64,000 nucleotides of DNA from Triplophysa rosa (taxonomy: Eukaryota > Chordata > Actinopteri > Cypriniformes > Nemacheilidae): the NCBI RefSeq assembly GCF_024868665.1, contig NC_079891.1, forward strand, positions 31,518,036 through 31,582,035. Reading direction: 5' to 3'. How positions within the stretch are numbered: position 1 is the first letter of the stretch; every line of letters begins with the position of its first letter. Below the pieces are notes generated by a model. The model did not search any database and was not told the origin of the DNA. It saw nothing but the letters and a program-made list of their open reading frames with translations. The position numbers were made by a program, and so were the translations under genes. Shown here piece after piece: positions 1 to 11,770 of the stretch.

Positions 1-1225
1 TTTTGGTACCCCAGTTACCCAACACTGGCCTGAAGCAGAAAAGTTCTGAAAATAAGATATATCTAATATTTATAATACTTTTCTTCCATGGAAGCACAAA
101 ATGTGTTCAGCAGAGGGTTCAGACGGTGATGCAATAGTGTTTGGAAAGTTCAAGAAAGAAGTTCTTCGCTGAGAAACAAACACGACGTATCTGAAGCGTC
201 TCGGGCTGTTATATCAGCATTTGACTGTCTTCACTCGCCTGTAGCAAAGTTCCCGTCTTCTGTGAAATCACCGGCGCTCTGTGTGGAAACCTGCGGCCAT
301 TCGTCAACATGTAGTACAATGAGAGATTATTTCTCTCGCCCTCCCCCTCTGAATGTGAGTTTTAGTATCTCATCTCGGTTCCCATCTGTCTCTGTGTCTC
401 TCTCAATGTCTGGCTTAGGTCCTGCTCCGCAATTGGCTTAGAGGTGTGTAATCATCCGCTGACACCCCTGCTGTCGTCTCCTTTCCCAGGCCAGACTGAT
501 CTCAGGATCGGTAAATACCCCCTGCTAAACGCGTGCCGTTTGTCTTCGTTAAACGCGCGCCGGTTCTCCCCGCCACCCGCCGCCCGCCCACTGGGTCCTG
601 CTCTCGCCCCCCAAGCGGTCGTCTCGTGGGAGTGAGAAACGCCGCCTTGTGAATGGTGTCCACGTCAATTTGCAGCCATGACTCATTAGCGAATCGCAGT
701 AATTCAGGGCTTGATGAACACTAATTTTACACGCTAATTCAGGGATTGTGCGTATGTGTGTGCGCAGCCTTTGGCGTCGAGCTAATGTAGGACTGGATAA
801 GGGCACCCACTCATTACATGATCTCATATAGCCAGACTTTTGAAAATTAGCACGACATATAGACTGCTTTGAATCTTATTCTGGCCAAGAACCACACAGG
901 AAGAGTTATGTAAAGCGGCCACACTCATTGTAGTCAGCTAAATTTATTTACTGTGTTAATCAAATTGATTTGTCCAAAAATTGACAAAATGATCAGTACA
1001 ACTCAAAAAACCCATGCAAAGAAGAAGCTTAAAAAGGAGAGTTTTATAAATTGAAGTGGCATAAATAAATCACTCACAGGAAACTGATTTTGTTACATTT
1101 TTGCTACAGTTGTTACATTTTGTTACATAGTTTTGTTATTTTCAGACAAGTTCCAAGGTGTAATAATCAATGAATGCTCGACTTATGATCATTATTGATT
1201 AGTTGACTTATAAAAGCAGTTCTTT
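1..1225. other. Unique non-coding DNA, possible conserved element at about 180-840
   Basis: I recognise no exon here. The part from about 180 to 840 is relatively G+C-balanced and non-repetitive. It contains the 10-mer TAATTCAGGG twice (700-709 and 735-744) and a TGACTCA site nearby, features often seen in homeodomain/AP-1-type enhancers. Short open frames at 444-635 and on the reverse strand have no recognisable domain. From about 840 to 1225 the sequence is AT-rich and featureless. A role as a regulatory element is inference from base composition and motif content only. Confidence 0.3.
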
Positions 1226-1229
1226 GTTT

Positions 1230-1880
1230 GGTGTGCTGAGCAAAGTTGTTATAGTTTTATCTTTAGTCGTATTGTAGTTTTATCATATTTTACATGAGCT
1301 TTTATTTTTAGATTTTGTTATATGCTTTGTCATTTTATTATTTATTTGTTTATTTGTTTATTTTGCTATATACGCTATATATTTGCCTTAACTTATTTCA
1401 GTTTCAACATTTCATTTTTATCATTTAGTTTCAGCTTTTCCAATAATTTTAGGCCAAGATTTTATTTGATTTCAATAAACACAAACTTTTTCCAAAGTTT
1501 TAATTTTAGTAAACTTAAATAACCTTGGTGCTGAGTTATTATAGTTTTGTAATCAGTTTAATTGATATTATTAATAAAAATAGTATTTTAATAATCGTTA
1601 TTAACCTAATGAAAGCTATATTTTTATAGCTCTTATCTTTGTGTTTTTTCTATTCAGTGTCTTGGTTTAATTTAGTAAAATCTGTAGTTTATTATTTATT
1701 TATTTTATTTAATTTCCATATAAGTAATAATAGATTTTCAGTTATTGATTTTAGTGCCTCAAACTTATTTCAGTTTATTGCTAATGCAACTTTCAAAATT
1801 TATTTTCAAATATTAATATCAAATAATATTTGTGCCGATTTTTTTTTTTTTTAATTAACAGAAATGTTTAATAGTTTAAT
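1230..1880. repeat. Two diverged AT-rich direct repeats of about 300 bp
   Basis: The stretch beginning with GTGTGCTGAG at 1231 and the one beginning with TTGGTGCTGAG at about 1525 share the same order of words: GCTGAG, TTATAGTTTT, a T-rich middle, then CTTATTTCAGTTT and a run of TTTTAGT-like words. They look like two old copies of one T-rich fish interspersed repeat lying head to tail. A 14-base T run sits near 1840. No coding potential is credible; the short frames are made of F, I, Y, L and S. Confidence 0.45.
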
Positions 1881-2930
1881 AGCTTTAGTAAACATTATTT
1901 GTATCCAGTGTGTATCAGGTGAATTGCTCCATGGGTGTGTCGTCTGAGTTTGAGACCACTTCTCAGCAACCAGCATTCCGGTACGTTCAACTATCTATTA
2001 CGTTGAATTTCAGGAGATACAAAGAAACATAAAAGCACACCGATGCTCTAATTCACATTCTCCACTCTAAAACCATCTTGAGTCCTGTGAAAACACAAGT
2101 TACCCATCCTATAGAGAAGAGAGATTTTTGAATTTCAAAAGAACGCCTGCCATTCGACTGCACGGGCGAAAAACTTAAAATCCATGAATAGACATTACAG
2201 CGAGAAAGTGCTGCCTGCCCAAACGTTATCCTGACACTTCAAAGGAACCAATCAGAGCCCAATCCGTTCAATTCCACCGTGAGATTGCCTCGCTTTCAGC
2301 TGTCATCTTGAAACGCGCGATGACAGGAAAGACATTTCCGGATTTCTCAGCGACTCCAAGATATTAACATGAAAGATGTCTACTAGAAATCCTACATATC
2401 CCATTAAGATGAAAATGACTCTGCTGTTTTGAACTCAGAAGAGCACTTGGCCGTGAGCTATCAATCACGTATCTGCACCATCCATCAGATCGGCCGGCCG
2501 TAACTTTCACTGTGAGCTTTAATGTCACAGTGTTAAAACAACATACATGCATCTTTGGAACAGATTATAGGACGAAACCTTGAGTTGATCTTGAGAATCG
2601 TGCATGTGTGAATCATGGGTCAATTTTGAGTGATATTCTTGAGCACATTAGGGTTGCAGATTCCCATGATGATTCACACTCAAATACCCACTCGAATGCA
2701 CACCCATACAAACATACACAAACTCGTACGCACTCACACACATTAATGTACTTCATATTTGTTGCAGTGCACTTAACTGTGACCTTGTCATTACCTCAGA
2801 GATAATGGGGCGAAAGGCCAGCGTTCATGGTGTCGACAAATGGTTAAGTAATGATTTGGCCATCATTTGTGGAAGTGAAGTACTTGTGTATTCATGTACA
2901 CACACACACAGATTCACTCTTCTTTAACTT
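1881..2930. other. Non-coding DNA, nothing recognised
   Basis: Mixed-composition sequence without a recognisable gene or complete repeat. A CA-rich, degenerate stretch lies at 2670-2745 and a short (CA)n at 2899-2912. GGCCGGCCG occurs at about 2492. Confidence 0.3.
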
Positions 2931-2931
2931 G

Positions 2932-2933
<2 letters not shown>

Positions 2934-2999
<66 letters not shown>
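2934..2999. repeat. (CT)n microsatellite
   Basis: A nearly uninterrupted CT dinucleotide array with a single G interruption near 2981. It opens a much longer pyrimidine-rich region on its right. Confidence 0.9.
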
Positions 3000-4198
3000 G
3001 GCTCAAGGCGACTACTGTACCGCATGCCTTCCCCCCTTCAAAAGGTTATCATTCCCGCTTCTACATCTTTCCTGTTTCAGTTGTGTTCTATCGTTCTATC
3101 TCTCCACCAAGCCGCTCCTCGCTCCTTTACTTCTCCCCACCCTCTTCCTGATCTGCTTCTCAAGGGTCCTGTTCCAGTTCAGCCCTTTTCCTCCAACCTA
3201 CTTTACTGCGCTCCAATCCTTCACTGGAACTGTGCACATGTTCAAGCCTCCCATCTCCTCCTGGATTTTTTCATGTCCCTTCATTGTCTCTTATCTCCGT
3301 TCCTCTATGCTGACCACCACCCCTGTATTTCATCTTGTCTCCTGAAAATCTTTTTATCTTTCTTTTTTTCACCCTCATGTCATTAAAAACCAGTATACGA
3401 CTCTTTCTTCTGTGGACCATTAAAGATCATATTTTGCGATATATCTTGGTGGTTTTGTGTCCGTACAATGGGAATCAATGGAGGGAATGCTGATTGGTCA
3501 CCAACGTTCTGCGAAATATTTTCTTTTGTGTTTTGTAGAAGGAATAAAGTCATACAAGTTTGGAATGACACGATGGTAAAATAATGTTTTTTTGGGGGGG
3601 GGACTCCTCTTACATGATTCACTCAATCGTGATCTTTTCTCTATGTTGAACTTTTTTGAATCATTTCTTATCTTCATCTAGTTATTCACCTCCTTTGTTT
3701 CCTCCCCGTACCTTGATCTGTTCATCCGACATTTCTTCTTCTCTGCTTCTTTGTGTTGACTTTCTCTTCTGTCTTTACTGTCAAAACAAAAATACGACCT
3801 CCAAATTTTCTATGGATTTCTATTGTCGACTGTATTGTAACAATCTGTCCCTCAAATTTACACAAAGCCCAATGAAAATGTATATGCAAGTCGCTTGAAA
3901 TTTTGGAGTAGGAGAGGTCAGATTTTTCTCAGTATTTGGATTCCCTTATTTAATTTTGTCATTTTAATCTTCTCTTCATCTCCCCAAACCTCCCTCCCAA
4001 TTCTCTTGTATCCTGTCCACTCTATTGAATCTCCTCTTTTCTATGTTGATGTCTTAATGCAACCTTTCCTCTCCTCTGGTCCTCTGTATTGACCTTCTCT
4101 CTTTTCCTTGGATCTCATCCTCCTTCCTTACAGTATGTCTCTCTTGATCTCCTCTCCTCAATATTGATCTTCTCTCTTCATCTGGGCTGACGTGCTTT
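3000..4198. other. Long pyrimidine-rich (C/T) region, interrupted by a MITE fragment
   Basis: On the plus strand, 3000-3370 and 3650-4195 are strongly enriched in C and T (runs such as CTTCTCCTTTC), apart from the MITE-like stretch at 3420-3600. The open frames of up to 164 aa here are Leu/Ser/Phe/Pro-rich translations of this bias and have no domain. The composition suggests decay of a once longer CT microsatellite or a polypyrimidine tract. Confidence 0.5.
3420..3600. mobile_element. Truncated copy of the AGTTCACCC/TTAA MITE family
   Basis: The words GATTGGTCACCAACGTTCT, TTCTTTTGTGTTTTG and ACAAGTTTGGAATGACA match in order the second half of the copy at 28868-29142. The left terminus is not recognisable, so this is a partial, older insertion. 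It ends near a run of ten G (3593-3602). Confidence 0.6.
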
Positions 4199-4223
4199 CG
4201 AGAGAGAGAGAGAGAGAGAGAGA
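4199..4223. repeat. (GA)n microsatellite
   Basis: A short pure GA array directly after the pyrimidine-rich region, so purine and pyrimidine strands switch at this point. Confidence 0.85.
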
Positions 4224-6010
4224 GGGGAATTATGCAAACACACGTTGATCCACCCTGCAAACCTCTCTGTCTTTTGTTTTGTGCAAACTCGCATCACTCT
4301 CCTACTGCATTCACAGCAATATATCTCTAATATGACAAATCCCACAGATATACCCTCACATTTTTGTCTGGCGTTTCTTTCAATATGTGGGACACACTGC
4401 ATTCATCTTATCTCTTTTTAGTCCTCATTATCAAACAACATAATGCATATACATTATTTCTTCATGTACATTGTGTTCACAGTGGCAAAATAGTCTAAAA
4501 TACAGTCTGCATACTTTGGAGCATGTATTGTGAAGTTGTCTGTGGAAGACTGCAAGATGGCTGCAGAGTAGGTCAGATTGTTTCAGATGTTCACACTTGA
4601 TGTGGATCTGTGATCTTTGTCATCAGAAGAATGTTCACCAGCTTTTCATCTACATTGTGGTCTTGCTGCAGTCTTTGTGAAGTCTGCACTTGTGGGCACT
4701 TAACAGCTGACTAGTACCCAGTGCTCTGTTTGGCATTACATGACTCGAGTGTCGACTCATAGAAAGATCACAGAGGCTGAGGGCATCATTTGAGACAGGG
4801 CCTTTGAAGGACATACTCATACACAACTAACAATGCTGGTCTCTTCAACACAGCAACTCACACCGACGATAAAAAACTGGGGAGATCTTCAGTGTGTGTG
4901 TGTGTGTGTGCGTGCGCGTGCGCGCGTGTGTGTGTGTGTGTGCGTGTGCGTGTTTCTGTCTTCTTTGGTCTCTCCTCTGTGTCGGTCACCTGAGGCAATT
5001 TGCACACACACCTCTCCCCGGTGTCCTCAGATCTGTGTGTGTGTTGTGATGAAAGTGTGAATGGAAGATCAGCAACTGATGGATGTGTGTGTGAAACTTG
5101 CGATGTGTTTGTGTGCGCGCTCCGCTCCATCCAGCGGGCCGTACCACAGCTCTGCACGAGTGACTGCGAGCCGGCCCGGACCTCCCTGGAGGGGGGAGGT
5201 GTTTAAAACCGGGGCCATTGTGGCAGGAGCCCTGCCCTTCCTGAACTCCCCATGGGGGCCGACAGCACAGCATCAGCACCTCCAATAGATCTACTGTGAG
5301 CCACACAAAACAACACACGCACACACACAGAGTGAAAGAGGAGAAAGCGGAGCGGTGTAAGGAGGAGAGGATGAAGAGGCGGCTTGACGACGGCAGCGAG
5401 ACCTGAATGCTGATACACAAGTTATTTTCTCCTACAGAACTCAAGTGGCTGTGAATCAGACCAGTGTGTTTGAGTTTAGTGTGTGTGCGCGCCCCACAGA
5501 TTCCTGGGCAAAATGTGTGTGTCTGCATGTTTGCGTGTATTGATGTATGTGTGAGTGTAAATAGCCACATTCCTCTGTATGTGTGTGTACGTCAGTCTCT
5601 GATGAAAACCAATGATGTACTATAGGTGTGGGTAGATATATTTCTCCTTTTTACTGGAATTAGTGTCATGCTTGATGCGTATAGTCATTATTCGAAGGAA
5701 TTTACGCATGTTACATTTACCCAAACCTTGACCCAAATCATACATTTATTTCATATATTTTTCAATTTGGAAGACGTTTTTATTGAAAGCATGTCGAAGT
5801 TGTTTTCTGGGAAACCCATAACCTTTGTGTTGCTGACGCAATGCTTTGCCAATTGTGCTACGGGAACAGCATCTTATGGGATCGTCAAAGAAAGTTGTTG
5901 TACATTGTGGAAAGAAATGTTGCTTATCCACACGAGGCAAATTTTCACACCTGCTATAGTTTAAAGTGTTTTTTTTCAGGTCTTTTGAGTGATGAGTTTT
6001 GGACAAAACT
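4224..6010. other. Non-coding DNA with (TG)n at 4892-4953
   Basis: No exon is supported. A TG array with CG interruptions spans 4892-4953, and degenerate TG/CA tracts recur at 5032-5046, 5308-5328 and 5460-5600. A compact GC-rich, non-repetitive block at 5110-5290 stands out from its surroundings and could be a conserved non-coding element. Open frames up to 194 aa on the reverse strand are His/Thr-rich readings of CA repeats. Confidence 0.35.
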
Positions 6011-6011
6011 T

Positions 6012-6511
6012 GCTCTTACAAAAAATAAGGATGCTTCAAGTTTATTTTAATAAGTACACTCTTATATCTTAAATGCTGGGTCATTTTCAACCCAGTGTTG
6101 GGTCAAAAAGGGACGAACCCAACTGTCAAGTTGTAAATTAACCCATGCTGGGTTGTTTTAACCCAAAATGCTGGGTCTTTAACCCATTGTTTGGTCAAAT
6201 CTAAACATTTTCTGGGTTAATTTAACCCAAGTTTTTACAATGTATTTAAGTAAAGTTCAAGTATATTTTAGGTATACTTCATGTAGTATGTATACTTAAA
6301 TCAATGTACTAGTAGTATATTTGTAAGTGTGCTACTGTATATCAACACTACTTAGGACGGGTCAAATGGGGACAAACCCAACCATTGGGTTAAATTAATC
6401 CAGAATATGTTCATATTTGACGCAACAATAAGTAAAAACCCAGTGTACTGTCTTATTTTTAGACAAAAAGAAGCATACTAATAGCATACTTGAATACTTT
6501 TTTGTAAGGGT
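6012..6511. mobile_element. MITE with CTTACAAAAAA ends, invaded by ACCCAGC-type foldback repeats
   Basis: The left end (CTTACAAAAAATAAGG, about 6014) and the right end (CTTTTTTGTAAGGG, about 6496-6510) are inverted copies, and both inner flanks include GCTTCAAG/CTTGAATAC. Inside are dense inverted words CTGGGT/ACCCAG (6075-6230) and a second block around 6350-6390 with GACAAACCCAACC. That block recurs in the foldback element at 8996-9175. The simplest reading is one MITE disrupted by one or two copies of another family. The same outer family recurs at about 25546-26020. Confidence 0.55.
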
Positions 6512-7457
6512 CTCTATACATAATACTGATGGAGACATGACCAATAACCTAATATATATTAATTGGTCATTGCGTTTTTTTTACTAGAACAACAAATTTT
6601 CTTTATACAGGACAGATGTTCACACTCAGTTTGAAGGGATTCATAGTGACGCATTGTTTTCCATTTAAAAGCTTGTCCCAGCAAAAGTTTGTGCTGTAAA
6701 TATGTGCCTGGTGTGAATGGGCTTTTATTCTCTGTCCTCAGAGGTGCGTGTGTATGTACAGGCATGTCATAGAACAGCAGTGGGCATCAGGCATGGGGGA
6801 AACAGGACAACAGCTTTTACAGAACAGAGACTCATTCACTCGACATCCCACCACAGGGCACAGGAAGTCTTGTTAGATTTCCATCCACATCAGTTTTACC
6901 CTATAAACCTCATCCGTTCATTTGTGAGATATTGTGAGTGGTTGCAGCAGATGTTATTGGAGGCTAGTTGGGGTACAAAAGAGGGGGGGGGGGGTTATCG
7001 TCCCATTGGGGGCAAAGTGGACAGCTGGCCCTTGTCTGTCCACAACACACTTTGTGTCTGGACAATGAAAGAGAGAGAGAGACACAGAAGGGGAAGAAGA
7101 AGAAAAGAGAGAGATTGTACCAGTGTCTGCTTGGGGCTTAAACCGGGATTGACGGAGCGGATGATGCTGCAACTGGTGGTAATGAGATCTCCAACATGAT
7201 CCTTCACCAAACACACACACAAAGATGAGACGGCCATAACGGTCATCTGACCTCAACGTTTTTACCATCACTTCATACCTGATATGTTGACTCACCCACA
7301 GGAAAGAAAAATCCAAAACAAGGTTTCTTTAAAGACCTCATTAAATGGCAATGAGTATTGTTTTGCTTCCTGTGTTAACAAAGGTCTTTTATAGGGCGTT
7401 TGATCATTTAGAGAATTTGATTTGGCAACATGTGTCATGAGTATTTTGTATTAAAAT
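6512..7457. other. Non-coding DNA with poly(G) and purine-rich tracts
   Basis: No gene recognised. A run of 13 G lies at about 6982-6994, and a purine-rich (GA) stretch at 7065-7115. A 160-codon open frame (6717-7199) crosses both low-complexity tracts and has no family signature. Confidence 0.35.
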
Positions 7458-7769
7458 TAGGGCTTTCAAACGATTAATTGCATCCCGAATAAAAGTCTGT
7501 GTTTACACAATATATCTCTGTGTACTGTGCGCATTCATTTTGTATTTATAAAAACACATACAGTACATGCATATATTTATGAAAAATATAAAAATGAATA
7601 AACATTTATATATCATTTAAATTCTTGACAAATATATGTAAATAAATGCATGTAAACATTCTTAAATATGTAAACGTGTGTGTTTATAAATACAAAATGA
7701 ATATGCACAGTACACATTGTGTTAGCACAAACTTTTATTCTGGATGCGATTAATCGGTTGACAGCCCAA
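7458..7769. mobile_element. hAT-type MITE, TAGGGCTGTCAAACG family, copy 1
   Basis: The left end TAGGGCTTTCAAACGATTAAT and the right end GATTAATCGGTTGACAGCCC form inverted termini. The interior is AT-rich with paired blocks (TTGTGTTTACA, TTTATAAAAACACATAC) arranged palindromically. The same family recurs at 42802, 58208 and 62373. In this copy the 8-bp target duplication is no longer recognisable, so it is probably the oldest of the four. Confidence 0.75.
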
Positions 7770-8995
7770 AATGTGTTTTGTCAACTTTGAGGAGTAGACT
7801 GTATGGCTTCAAAGTCAAGACACAGTATAAAATCTTTTTAAAACTTTATAAGTTTCTCAACTCTTCCGTCTAGACAGCAGATTAAACAGAGAGCAAACGA
7901 AGACTGACGCTCAATTGTCCTACTTCTCTGTTATCCATATATTTTTCTTAGCATCTCTAAAGTTGAAGGAGAGGTCTTAACATTGTCACAAGCCTTGTTC
8001 CGATTAGCCAAGAAACCAAAATCGGCTTTAATTGTCAGAGGTTTCGATACGAACTCGGTCATTTTTCATCCAATTCTTCCCAGACCAAATGATCCGGTCA
8101 CTTGAATTTTATAGCTCTATACTCTTATACTGCACGTCAGCTTTTATTTGATTTGTGCCCTTTTCTTATATCTCCTGAGGATATTTAGAATAGACATCAT
8201 GAGAGTCGATACTTATAAAATGAGAGCTCCATTAAGGCCCCTGAGCTCAAAAAGTGCAACCTCTGTGCAGTAAAGATTTCCCTCTGGTACACATTCGAGT
8301 GTGTGTTGTTGTGTGTGTGCGTGAGTGCGTGTGTGTGTGTGAGGAAAAAAGCCGCCCTAATAGCCTAATACTAAGTGCAGAGGTTTTGCCCCAATTTTAT
8401 GTGAGACACTGATGCAGCAATAAGTCCATTAAATATTTACATCCTGCTTTCCATTGTGCCTGTACGCTTGTCTGGCTCTCTCGCTGTTCCATTGTCTTCT
8501 CTCCTTTTTTCTACATGTTAGGGTGTATTATAAAAAAAAGATGTCTGGGCAGACTGCCCTACTGAGTGGAGCATTTTATCTGTTAAACCGCGAGGCATAT
8601 CGCCATCTGAGGCCTGGCTAGGGTGCTATCACACGGAGCTGAGTGCAGGAGAGATGAGATGGAAGGGAAAAGAGCCTTGGGCCATCTTAAGTGAAACTCG
8701 CACACATACACACATCTCCTGAGGATTAATCTGTGTTCAGCTGTCCTATCAGACTTGGCACGGATACAGTAATAGTTGTTAAAGTTATCTCAACACCCTC
8801 CCGCTCCTATATCATGTCAGCCTCTTAGATCTCTTCTTTCCCAGAGCGTAACTTACAGTTATGGGATTTTTACTGCCGATGTGTATCAGGAATTCATTAA
8901 TTGCCTCCACCGCACAGACATTGTGAGAATGGTTGCGTTTGCGAGTGCCTGCATACTGAATACTACACACTATGTGCTGTGAGGCAGTATTGTTC
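7770..8995. other. Unique non-coding DNA
   Basis: No exon recognised. A short TG-rich stretch lies at 8300-8341. The portion 8350-8640 is non-repetitive and evenly composed; a conserved non-coding role is possible but unsupported by anything except its uniqueness. Confidence 0.3.
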
Positions 8996-9178
8996 TACAG
9001 TACAGTAAAAAATGTTGGCTTGTTTCAAAGAATGGTTGGGTCAGATATGGACAAACCCAACCGTTGGTTTAAAATAATCGTACTTTTTTTTTTAAATTAA
9101 TGTCGAAAAAAAATTCTGTGTTCATTAAAACCAACGGTTGGGTTTGTCCATATTTGGCAAATTTTAACCACTAATATA
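8996..9178. mobile_element. Foldback MITE with AACCCAACCGTTGG arms
   Basis: GGACAAACCCAACCGTTGG (about 9049-9067) is mirrored by CCAACGGTTGGGTTTGTCC (about 9141-9159), giving a hairpin with an AT-rich loop. The outer words GTTTCAAAGAATGG and ATTTGGCAAATTTTAACC are weaker. It belongs with the repeat seen at 6350-6390. Confidence 0.6.
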
Positions 9179-9274
9179 GACTACTTCGCAAGATTTAAAC
9201 ACTGGTCCAGAAGCACTTCCGGTATCAGTTTTTATTTATTAAATATTATTTTTCAAAATGTTACATACATAATA

Positions 9275-9680
9275 CAGGCCACGTTTACACGATGTGTTTA
9301 AAGTCTGGCGAATGTAATAGTGTGTCTCCGCTGGTCTTGTGGGTGCAGCAAATCCACATTTTGCTGTGGAAACGTTAATACATAGTCGAGCAGCGAGAGC
9401 TCACAGTACGGGAAGCCGCTATATTGTTTTAACTATACTCGCTTGATTGAGCGCGTAATATGCATGCGCGTGACGTCATTGTTTTCAGAAAGTTCCGTCT
9501 TGCAGTTTACATGGAAACGAAAACGGCGGCGTTTTCAAAAAGTTGCACTTTGAGAGCCGTTTTCAAAAGTTTGCGTTTTCAGTCCCCTAAAACGCCATTT
9601 CCGTGTAAACGGACAGCTAAAACGCATATATTTTTTTTGCGTTTTCAGTTGAAAACGGTCTCGTGTAAACGGCCTCTGAG
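9275..9680. mobile_element. MITE with GGCC(A)CGTTTACACGA inverted ends
   Basis: The left terminus CAGGCCACGTTTACACGA and the right terminus TCGTGTAAACGGCC are inverted repeats. Near the right end, tandem words of the form AAAACG/CGTTTTC (GTTTTCAAAAGT, AAAACGCCATTT, CGTTTTCAGTTG) produce a strongly self-complementary interior. A 75-codon frame on the plus strand is a reading of this AAACG-rich repeat, not a gene. Confidence 0.6.
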
Positions 9681-9775
9681 TCTTTAAAAAATGTTTAACA
9701 TTTTTATTTGGTTAGAAATGTTCTGTTGGTTGTATTTTCTTCTAATGTTTGTATAGTGTTGTTTACGTAGGGAGA

Positions 9776-10053
9776 CCCTACGTGCCATTTTTCCGGGACA
9801 CGTGCTGCCCAGGATTTTCGCTGCGTCCTCCGAAGGTCGCGTTTGCCGATCGCGTAACGTCATGGAGGTTTATTATTTCAGGAAAGCAACCGTTACATCT
9901 CAAGGTAAGATTGAAACTACAATGAATATGTCTTAGGAGAAATACATGTTAATTTTATGTTTTTTTACTGAAACGAGACAACCTCACTGAGGTATGCAGT
10001 CCACAAATTGCGACCACTGGGCAGGACATGTCCCGGAAAAATGGCACGTAGGG
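9776..10053. mobile_element. 278-bp MITE with perfect 25-bp terminal inverted repeats
   Basis: The 25 bases at 9776-9800 (beginning CCCTACGTGCCATTTTTCC) are exactly reverse-complemented at 10029-10053. A further partial match (CTGCCCAG) lies just inside both arms. The interior has no coding sequence. Just outside the left end, ACGTAGGGAGACCCTACGT forms an extra short palindrome, so the original target site is unclear. The superfamily is not determinable from the ends alone. Confidence 0.8.
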
Positions 10054-10706
10054 TTACCCCGTGTTTATGTCTTACACAGTGGTCTTTACTATACTATGTT
10101 ATCATCCTTAATAGGCTGCATGCTTAATTCAGCGAGGAGAATTTAGTTAAATTATAAATAAATAGAGATGGTTAAATTGCATTATTAATCTCAATTAATC
10201 ACTATTATCAACTGCAATAAAAGTCAAATTAATATTACTTTCCAATTCATTCGTCACACTGTAAGTGAAAGGGCATGCTGTTTATAAAAATGAGTCAAAA
10301 TTGAATAATTACTAAATGTTAAGCACAGACTGCAAAGCATAAACGCACACGCACACAAATTCAGGAGCCAGACTCGAGGCGTCCAGTCATCTGAGTTTTC
10401 ACATGATCCTCAGAACAGAGCAACAACGCTATTAGGATGAAAACGAAAATACGAAAACAGAACTAATGCATAAAACCCAAATCGGCCCAAAGTCATCTAG
10501 AAGCTTTTAGAAAACACATCCGGATGTTCCTCATTTCGATGCGCTCTGTTAGAGTTGACACAGGGCTAATTTAGTGCCATGATGTATCAGAAAGCTGCCA
10601 GCCCCAGATGTGCTCCGTCTAAATACAATCCCAGTTAAGCTTCAGTCGCAGGACTGGCACTGCAGGATCGCAACAATTAGCCCTGTGTTTCTACCACTGC
10701 AGAGCC

Positions 10707-10766
<60 letters not shown>

Positions 10767-11007
10767 GCCTTTTCCTCAGCAGTGGAGACTGGGGGCATTT
10801 GTATCATTTTTTACTTTTCCTCCATAACTCACAGACTACTACAAATCTACCTGCCATCCTTTAGCAAAAGAAACATTTATATGTGTCAAAAGTAACTGTA
10901 CCGTTGCTAGACTTATTATGAGAACGACTAAATCATAATAATGAATGTAATACAAGATGTCTAAGTGGGTTGGTGGAAACTGTAATGTTTGAAAAAATGA
11001 GATTAAC
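10054..11007. other. Non-coding DNA with (CT)n at 10708-10762
   Basis: AT-rich at 10080-10330, then mixed composition. A 55-base CT array lies at 10708-10762 with one TTT interruption near its end. No gene is recognised. Confidence 0.4.
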
Positions 11008-11770
11008 CATTTTATTACACCGCTCTTTGGAATACTCGATTCTGATTGGCCAGTCAAAACATTCTGTGGTACTCTGTGGTATGTTATTGCCAAATAACAA
11101 CTGGTAAACACAAGCTCATCCAGGTGTTGTGAGTCATCTTGATCAGTGCAGTTTATAACCTATAAGTTACGTATATATACATTTCAAAATAATATTTCAG
11201 TTTTTCTGAATTTGCTATTTATAGGTATGTGTTTAGGTAAATTGATAATGTTTGTTTCATTCTGTAAACTACTAACTAACTAATATGAACTAACTATTAT
11301 TTCTCCCAAATTTCAAAAGAAGATACTGTTATTTTTCCAGACCTCAGTTACTGCAAAGAGTTCATATTAAGCAATACAACTGTAATATTTGTACATGTAC
11401 TTAGGAAAAGTTCACAAAATATTTTTTTTATGTGATAACCCTCATTTTTATCACAGTTTTCATGTGTCTTGTCATGCACATTTGCTGTTGGATGACATGA
11501 AATGAACAGACACTGGACTTGAATGACCACAATACATCTAAAAATGCTGATAAAATGAAAATTTGGAATGGTCTCTTATTTTTTTCCTTGGCTGTATATG
11601 CGGTATTTATTTATTGCATATCAGGTTATGTTTACAAATGATAAAAACTAATTGCATGTTTGAACATTGTGTCTTGGCTTAAAGACGATAGAAAATAGTT
11701 TTGAATTGTTACAAAAGAGCTAATAAAATATCTAAAAACTGGCTAACTGTACATTATCTAACACTTTTAA
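11008..11770. mobile_element. Interspersed repeat starting TTATTACAC, copy 1
   Basis: The start (TTATTACACCGCTCTTTGGAA, then GATTCTGATTGGCCAGTC) matches the copy at 49929-50262 almost word for word. The tail (GGCTAACTGTACATTATCTAAC) matches that copy's tail as well as a sequence at about 55640. The interior is AT-rich and non-coding here. It looks like a fish DNA element whose longer form is present here and whose shorter deletion form is at 49.9 kb; the family name is unknown to me. Confidence 0.5.

Noticed and set aside
2851..3345. 164-codon frame with a long SLSLSL segment
   Set aside because: Direct translation of the (CT)n array and the pyrimidine-rich flank.
4986..5570. 194-codon reverse-strand frame
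   Set aside because: His/Thr-rich reading of CA repeats joined to GC-rich unique DNA; no recognisable family.
6717..7199. 160-codon frame
   Set aside because: It crosses a 13-base G run and a GA-rich tract; no domain and two overlapping reverse frames.
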